Below are positions 60,325 to 64,000 of a DNA stretch of 64,000 nucleotides, in pieces. Source of the stretch: Streptomyces lasiicapitis (GTDB taxonomy: Bacteria; Actinomycetota; Actinomycetes; Streptomycetales; Streptomycetaceae); NCBI RefSeq assembly GCF_014646335.1, contig NZ_BMNG01000010.1, forward strand, positions 62,001 through 126,000, written 5' to 3'. The notes beneath the pieces were generated by a model, which made no database searches, was not told the DNA's origin, and saw nothing but the letters and a program-made list of their open reading frames with translations. How positions within the stretch are numbered: the first letter of the stretch is position 1; every line of letters begins with the position of its first letter. Both the position numbers and the translations under genes were made by a program.

Positions 60325-60510
60325 GTGTCGTTCACGTTCCACAAGACGTTCCGCATCCTTCCTGGGGTCCGGCTCAGGATCAACGGCCGCTCGTGGTCGC
60401 TCACGCTGGGCGGGAGGCACGGGCAGCACACCATCAACTCCAACGGGCGGCGTACGTCCACGCTGGACGCCGGGCCGTTCAGCGCCCGGCGCGACCACCA
60501 CCGGCACTAA
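60325..60510 (+). CDS. DUF4236-type small protein
   Basis: Protein of 61 residues starting SFTFHKTFRILPGVRLRING and containing SWSLTLGGRHGQHTINSNGRRTSTL, as in DUF4236, which has a FRFRKSxxxxPGxRxNxSxxGxSxSxG pattern. It is basic with a His-rich end. GTG 60325 has GAGGAG 6 bp upstream. Its function is unknown. Confidence 0.8.
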   Translation: MSFTFHKTFRILPGVRLRINGRSWSLTLGGRHGQHTINSNGRRTSTLDAGPFSARRDHHRH

Positions 60511-60540
60511 GCGCTTCGCTGGATGTGCGGTGCCCATCCT

Positions 60541-60592
60541 GCGGGCCGGTGGGGGCTGGTCGCGCAGTTCCCCGCGCCCCTACGGGGCGCGG
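60541..60592. repeat. Common Streptomyces intergenic repeat
   Basis: The sequence around GCGGGCCGGTGGGGGCTGG and CGCGCAGTTCCCCGCGCCCC, ending in an inverted CGCCCC/GGGGCG, is a repeat that I recognise from many Streptomyces spacers. It lies between convergent genes and covers the last bases of the GH5 gene. Confidence 0.7.
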
Positions 60593-62070
60593 TACCGCAC
60601 CCTCACCTCCACCTCGGCGCCGGCCGCCGCCCACACCCGGACCTGACAGGCCCGCCCCGGCGGCACGTTCCGCGCGTCGGCCCACGCCGTGCGGCCCGAC
60701 AGCTCGATCCGCCAGCCGGTGGTACTCGGCGGGAGGGACAGCAGGGTGGTGCCGGGGCGGTGCGTCGAGCGGTAGGTGAGTCGGTAGGTTCCGCTTGCCG
60801 GGTCGTGGGTGTCGGTGCGTACGGTGCCCGCGACCGCGGGGGCGTACGGCGTGGCGGTGCGTTCCTTGTTCGTACGGAAGCGGCCCTCGCGGTCGAGGGC
60901 GCAGTAGCCGCCGCCGTAGCACCAGACGTACGCCGCCCACCCCGATGAGTAGCGGGCGAAGGAGGCGAGCGCGTCGTCGTGGAAGCGGCGCATGTGTGGC
61001 AGGCCATTGTTCAGCGGGCCCCACTCCCCCACGACGACCGGGACGCGCTGCTCGCGCGGGTAGGCGGTGACGGCGTTCTCGTACGTCTCGATCCAGCCGT
61101 CGGCCGGGTCGTAGTCGGCGCCCGCCTCCATCGCGGTGTTGTAGAAGTGCGGGGCGTACACGACGCGTTGGTCGCGCACGCGGCCGAGGCCGGTGGGCAA
61201 GCCCTCGCCGACGATCGGGGTCGGCTCGACGAACAGCCAGTTCGAGCGGTCCCGGGTGCGGATCGCGTCCGCGAGGCGGTTGTACATCGGGGTGAGGTGC
61301 ATGGCCTCGATGCGGCGGGCGGCGGTCGCCAGGTCCTCGCCTTCGCGCAGCTCCCCCATCGGCTCGTTGATCAAGTCGTAGCCGAGGACGGCGGGGTGCG
61401 TGCCGAAGCGGTCGGCCAGCAGGCGCCACACGCGCTCCTGGGCGCGCCGCAGGTCCGCGTCCTCGTAGAGGTGGGTGAAGGCGCGCTGGACGGCGGGCTC
61501 GAAGTACTCGGAGAACCAGTCGTCGGGGTGCGGTGTGAACGGCAGGCCGTCGGTCCGCGTCGCCCACTTCGGGATCCCGCGATGCCCGAACGCGGGCCCG
61601 AACACGTCCTGATGGGCGTCGATGACGACGTGTACGCGGTGCTTGTGCGCCCAGTCGAGGATCCGCCGGATCTTGCGCAGGTACGACTCGCTGTACTGGC
61701 CGCGCTGCGGCTCCAGGTCGTCCCAGAAGACCAGCAGCCGTGCGAAGTTGAAGCCGTTGGCGCGCAGGTCGACGAAGTGCCGCTCGGTGATCGCGCTGAG
61801 CGCTTCGGAGCCGTGGTGCGTCTTGTCCTCGACGTTCCAGCCGCGGAGGGTGAGGGTGCGGCCTCGGTCGTCGGTGAGGCGGGGGATGTCGGCGGTGGCT
61901 GGGGCGTCAGACGCAACTGCGTTACCACTTGGGGTAGTTGGGACGCCACGGGCACGGCCACCGGCACCCCCCGTCGGGGGCGCCGGAGCCAGGCCCGCGC
62001 CCAGCAGCGCGGTGACGATCGACGCGATCACGGCCGCCAGGCCGAGGCGGTGCGTGCGGCGTGCGCCCAT
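60580..62070 (-). CDS. Secreted GH5 endoglycoceramidase-like glycosidase
   Basis: Secreted cellulase-superfamily enzyme of 496 residues with a GH5 barrel after a signal peptide (to about 30) and a Pro/Gly linker. The acid/base Glu is in YDLINEPMGE and the nucleophile Glu in PVVVGEWGPL. The catalytic His and Tyr are in APHFYNT. The C-terminal beta domain (about 400-496) is as in endoglycoceramidases. The ganglioside/glycolipid-cleaving family fits best, but plain beta-glycosidase is possible. Confidence 0.88.
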   Translation of the reverse strand: MGARRTHRLGLAAVIASIVTALLGAGLAPAPPTGGAGGRARGVPTTPSGNAVASDAPATADIPRLTDDRGRTLTLRGWNVEDKTHHGSEALSAITERHFVDLRANGFNFARLLVFWDDLEPQRGQYSESYLRKIRRILDWAHKHRVHVVIDAHQDVFGPAFGHRGIPKWATRTDGLPFTPHPDDWFSEYFEPAVQRAFTHLYEDADLRRAQERVWRLLADRFGTHPAVLGYDLINEPMGELREGEDLATAARRIEAMHLTPMYNRLADAIRTRDRSNWLFVEPTPIVGEGLPTGLGRVRDQRVVYAPHFYNTAMEAGADYDPADGWIETYENAVTAYPREQRVPVVVGEWGPLNNGLPHMRRFHDDALASFARYSSGWAAYVWCYGGGYCALDREGRFRTNKERTATPYAPAVAGTVRTDTHDPASGTYRLTYRSTHRPGTTLLSLPPSTTGWRIELSGRTAWADARNVPPGRACQVRVWAAAGAEVEVRVRYRAP

Positions 62071-62104
62071 GCGGGACCTCCGGGGTCAGAGGGACCGCAT
62101 GAGC

Positions 62105-64000
62105 CTACGTCCCGCACCTCAGAGTCGGACCGCCCCAATCCAGCCGGTCGTACATGTGGCTGTCGCCGCCCGTCGTGCCGACGAGCCGCAGATAGTCCGC
62201 GCCCTTCAGGTCGGCGCTGAGGCTCACTGCCGGGTCCTGCCAGGTGCGCAGGCCGCTGTCGGCGCGCTTGGTGCCGTCGGCCCAGATCTCGGCGGTGAGG
62301 GTGCCCTGGCCGGGCAGGCGCGGGTCGCGTTCGTCGTCGACGCCGACGTCGGTGGTCAGGTCCGTGCAGCGGCCGCCGAGGTAGTAGATCAGCTCGGTGG
62401 GGGCGTGGGTGCCGAGGCCCTTCGGGTACGTCTTGCCGTTGACCGTGAGGGTTCTGCCGTCGCCCGCCTTGGCGCCGCCGTTGGACATGTCGCGCTCGAC
62501 GGGGCCGTATCCGTTGCCGACCGCCGCCCAGCGCGCGTCGGAGAGCGCGGAGACGCCGGTGGGGACGGGTTCGGGGACGGTGAAGACCTCCCGGGTCTCG
62601 CGGGTGACGCGGCCGTGGCCCGGGGAGCGGAAGGTGAGCCGGGCGGTCGCCTCCGCCGTGCCCGGCGGGGTGTCCGAGGGTGGGGTGAGGCGCCAGCGTG
62701 CCGTGGCGGACTGGCCGGTGGTCAGGACGGGGTCGTGGTCCTGGCCCAGCGCCTTGGCCCGCCAGCCTTCCGGGGCGGTCAGGGCGAGGCGGGGCGCGAG
62801 GACGGGGGCGCGGCCGTGGTTGGTGGTGCGGACGGTGGCGGTGAAGGCGCGACCCGCCGGGGTGAGGGTGCCGGGGATGCCCTCGGCGGGCGCGTCGGTG
62901 AGCAGGGCGGCGTCGGCGGCGGGCGGCGCCTGCCACCAGTCGGCGTCGGCGGAGATCCGGAACATCGCGGTGCCGTGCGCGGGCACGGCCGCGCTCACCG
63001 TTCCCGCGGTCTCGGTGTCGCGGTGCTGCCACAGGTCACGGAGGACGTAGCCGGTGCGCTCGGGCAGGCCGAGCTCCTTGGCGGTGGTGCCGAACGTGGC
63101 CGTCGTACCGGTCTCGTTGAACAGGGCCACCGCCACGTCACCGTTCGCGAGCGGCTTGGCGAGGACCCAGTGGCCGCCCGCACTGCGCAGCACGCGTGCC
63201 TGGACGCCGAGGCGGTCCTGGTCGACGGCGATGACGTCCTTGTTGCCGAGGATGTCGAAGGTCTCCGGGGAGGCCTTGCGCAGGTCGGTGCCGATGAGCA
63301 GCGGCGCGGCCATCATCGACCAGAGGCCGAAGTGGGAGCGGTACTCGGTGGCGGTCATGCCGCCGTTGCCGACCTCCAGCATGTCCGGGTCGTTCCAGCG
63401 GCCGGGGCCCGCGTGCCCGGCGAGCGGGGCGTTGGCCTTGAAGAGGTTCAGCATGGACGACCAGCTGTCGTTGATGTCGCCGGTGGTGCGCCACAGATGG
63501 CCGACGTCGGCGCCCCACTCCCACGGCTTGTTCTCGCCCCATTCGCAGAGGGAGTAGACGATGGGGCGGCCGGTCCTCTTCAGGGCGTCGCGCATCTTGG
63601 TGTAGCGCTCCAGGGCGGGCCTGCCCTGGTTGTTGCAGTTGTCGTACTTCAGGTAGTCCACGCCCCAGTCGGCGAAGGTCTGGGCGTCGGTCTCCTCGTG
63701 GTCGAGGGCGCCGGGCATGGTCCTGGCGCAGGTGAGGGTGCCCGCGCTGGTGTAGATGCCGAACTTGAGGCCGCGGGCGTGGACGTAGTCGGCCAGGGCC
63801 TTGATGCCGCTGGGGAAGCGTTCGGGGTGGGCGGTCAGGCGGCCGGTGGCGGGGTCGCGTTTCTCCGCGGCCCAGCAGTCGTCGACGTTGACGTACTCGT
63901 AACCGGCTTCCTTGAGGCCCGAGTCGGCGATGCGGTCCGCCGTGTCGCGGATCATCTTCTCGTCGATGGCGCAGCCGGTGGAGTTCCAGTTGTTGAAGCC
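62105..64000 (-). CDS. GH27 alpha-galactosidase with NPCBM domain (5' end outside window)
   Basis: Secreted alpha-galactosidase. The visible part (about 632 codons) starts inside the barrel at GFNNWNSTGC. It has YEYVNVDDCW, the nucleophile Asp in YLKYDNCNNQ and the acid/base Asp in RWNDPDMLEVGNGG. Then follow a GH27 C-terminal beta domain, a NEW3-type linker (LTAPEGWRAKAL) and a C-terminal NPCBM carbohydrate-binding domain (GTHAPTELIYYLGG, ending WGGPTLRC). The signal peptide lies beyond the right edge. It is next to the GH5 gene on the same strand (34-bp gap) and may share its transcript. Confidence 0.95.
   Translation of the reverse strand, partial: GFNNWNSTGCAIDEKMIRDTADRIADSGLKEAGYEYVNVDDCWAAEKRDPATGRLTAHPERFPSGIKALADYVHARGLKFGIYTSAGTLTCARTMPGALDHEETDAQTFADWGVDYLKYDNCNNQGRPALERYTKMRDALKRTGRPIVYSLCEWGENKPWEWGADVGHLWRTTGDINDSWSSMLNLFKANAPLAGHAGPGRWNDPDMLEVGNGGMTATEYRSHFGLWSMMAAPLLIGTDLRKASPETFDILGNKDVIAVDQDRLGVQARVLRSAGGHWVLAKPLANGDVAVALFNETGTTATFGTTAKELGLPERTGYVLRDLWQHRDTETAGTVSAAVPAHGTAMFRISADADWWQAPPAADAALLTDAPAEGIPGTLTPAGRAFTATVRTTNHGRAPVLAPRLALTAPEGWRAKALGQDHDPVLTTGQSATARWRLTPPSDTPPGTAEATARLTFRSPGHGRVTRETREVFTVPEPVPTGVSALSDARWAAVGNGYGPVERDMSNGGAKAGDGRTLTVNGKTYPKGLGTHAPTELIYYLGGRCTDLTTDVGVDDERDPRLPGQGTLTAEIWADGTKRADSGLRTWQDPAVSLSADLKGADYLRLVGTTGGDSHMYDRLDWGGPTLRCGT

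Noticed and set aside
1..64000. Insertion sequences, integrases, tRNA or rRNA genes
   Set aside because: No transposase or integrase motifs, terminal repeats or tRNA/rRNA-like segments were noticed on either strand.

Overview
The window is high-GC actinomycete chromosome and almost certainly Streptomyces. Third codon positions are nearly all G or C, and GTG starts and ATGA/GTGA start-stop overlaps are common. The gene families are typical of the genus: streptogrisin-type protease, class III lanthipeptide synthetases, an RsrR-type Rrf2 regulator, a BLIP-like secreted protein, and a repeat near 60.55 kb found in many Streptomyces spacers. No rRNA, tRNA, CRISPR array, transposase or phage module was seen. 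It reads as accessory or arm-type DNA: many regulators divergent from single enzymes, secreted hydrolases and one clear natural-product locus.

Layout. 0-4.5 kb: an OmpR-type response regulator (cut by the window edge) divergent from a lipoprotein/adaptor/ABC/permease (MacAB-like) operon. 4.5-17.9 kb: regulator-enzyme pairs. These are an alpha/beta hydrolase with an HTH protein, MarR with a small membrane protein, an NmrA-type SDR with the [2Fe-2S] regulator RsrR, a Clp-N protein, a Fic-like toxin-antitoxin pair, a sulfotransferase, a BLIP-like protein, an aldo/keto reductase with TetR, a methyltransferase, and a dialkylglycine-decarboxylase-type aminotransferase with LysR. Several shared promoters carry paired palindromes that look like operators. 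18-21 kb: a two-subunit, Tat-exported molybdenum hydroxylase. 21-31.5 kb: LysR, an NAD(P)-binding protein, an HTH protein, an amidohydrolase, a secreted Ig-like protein, a DUF1206 membrane protein, an anti-sigma ATPase, PRC-barrel proteins, an S1 protease and a beta-propeller phytase.

31.6-34.6 kb: a tightly coupled four-gene minus-strand operon beginning with a 60-residue peptide and ending with a beta-lactamase-fold hydrolase; its function is unknown. 34.7-39.3 kb: a phosphotransferase, a glycosyltransferase, an FG-GAP protein and a lipoprotein.

39.4-50.9 kb is the most interesting part: a histidine kinase/LuxR response regulator pair divergent from a radical SAM enzyme, then two class III lanthionine synthetases (LanKC) with two near-identical 31-residue precursor peptides between them, then an MFS exporter. 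The upstream LanKC has lost the hallmark residues of its lyase and kinase domains but keeps the cyclase-like domain. The downstream LanKC looks intact. A modified, possibly two-component lanthipeptide made by an active/pseudo-enzyme synthetase pair plus a radical SAM step is the leading candidate for an undescribed system.

51-64 kb: fructosamine kinase, a hypothetical protein, a GH43 enzyme with a convergent 51-residue secreted peptide, a regulator-membrane-ricin-like fusion, an AraC/GlxA regulator, an HD hydrolase, a sirtuin, LysR with a VOC protein and a ketopantoate-reductase-like enzyme, a DUF4236 protein, an endoglycoceramidase-like GH5 and an alpha-galactosidase cut by the right edge.
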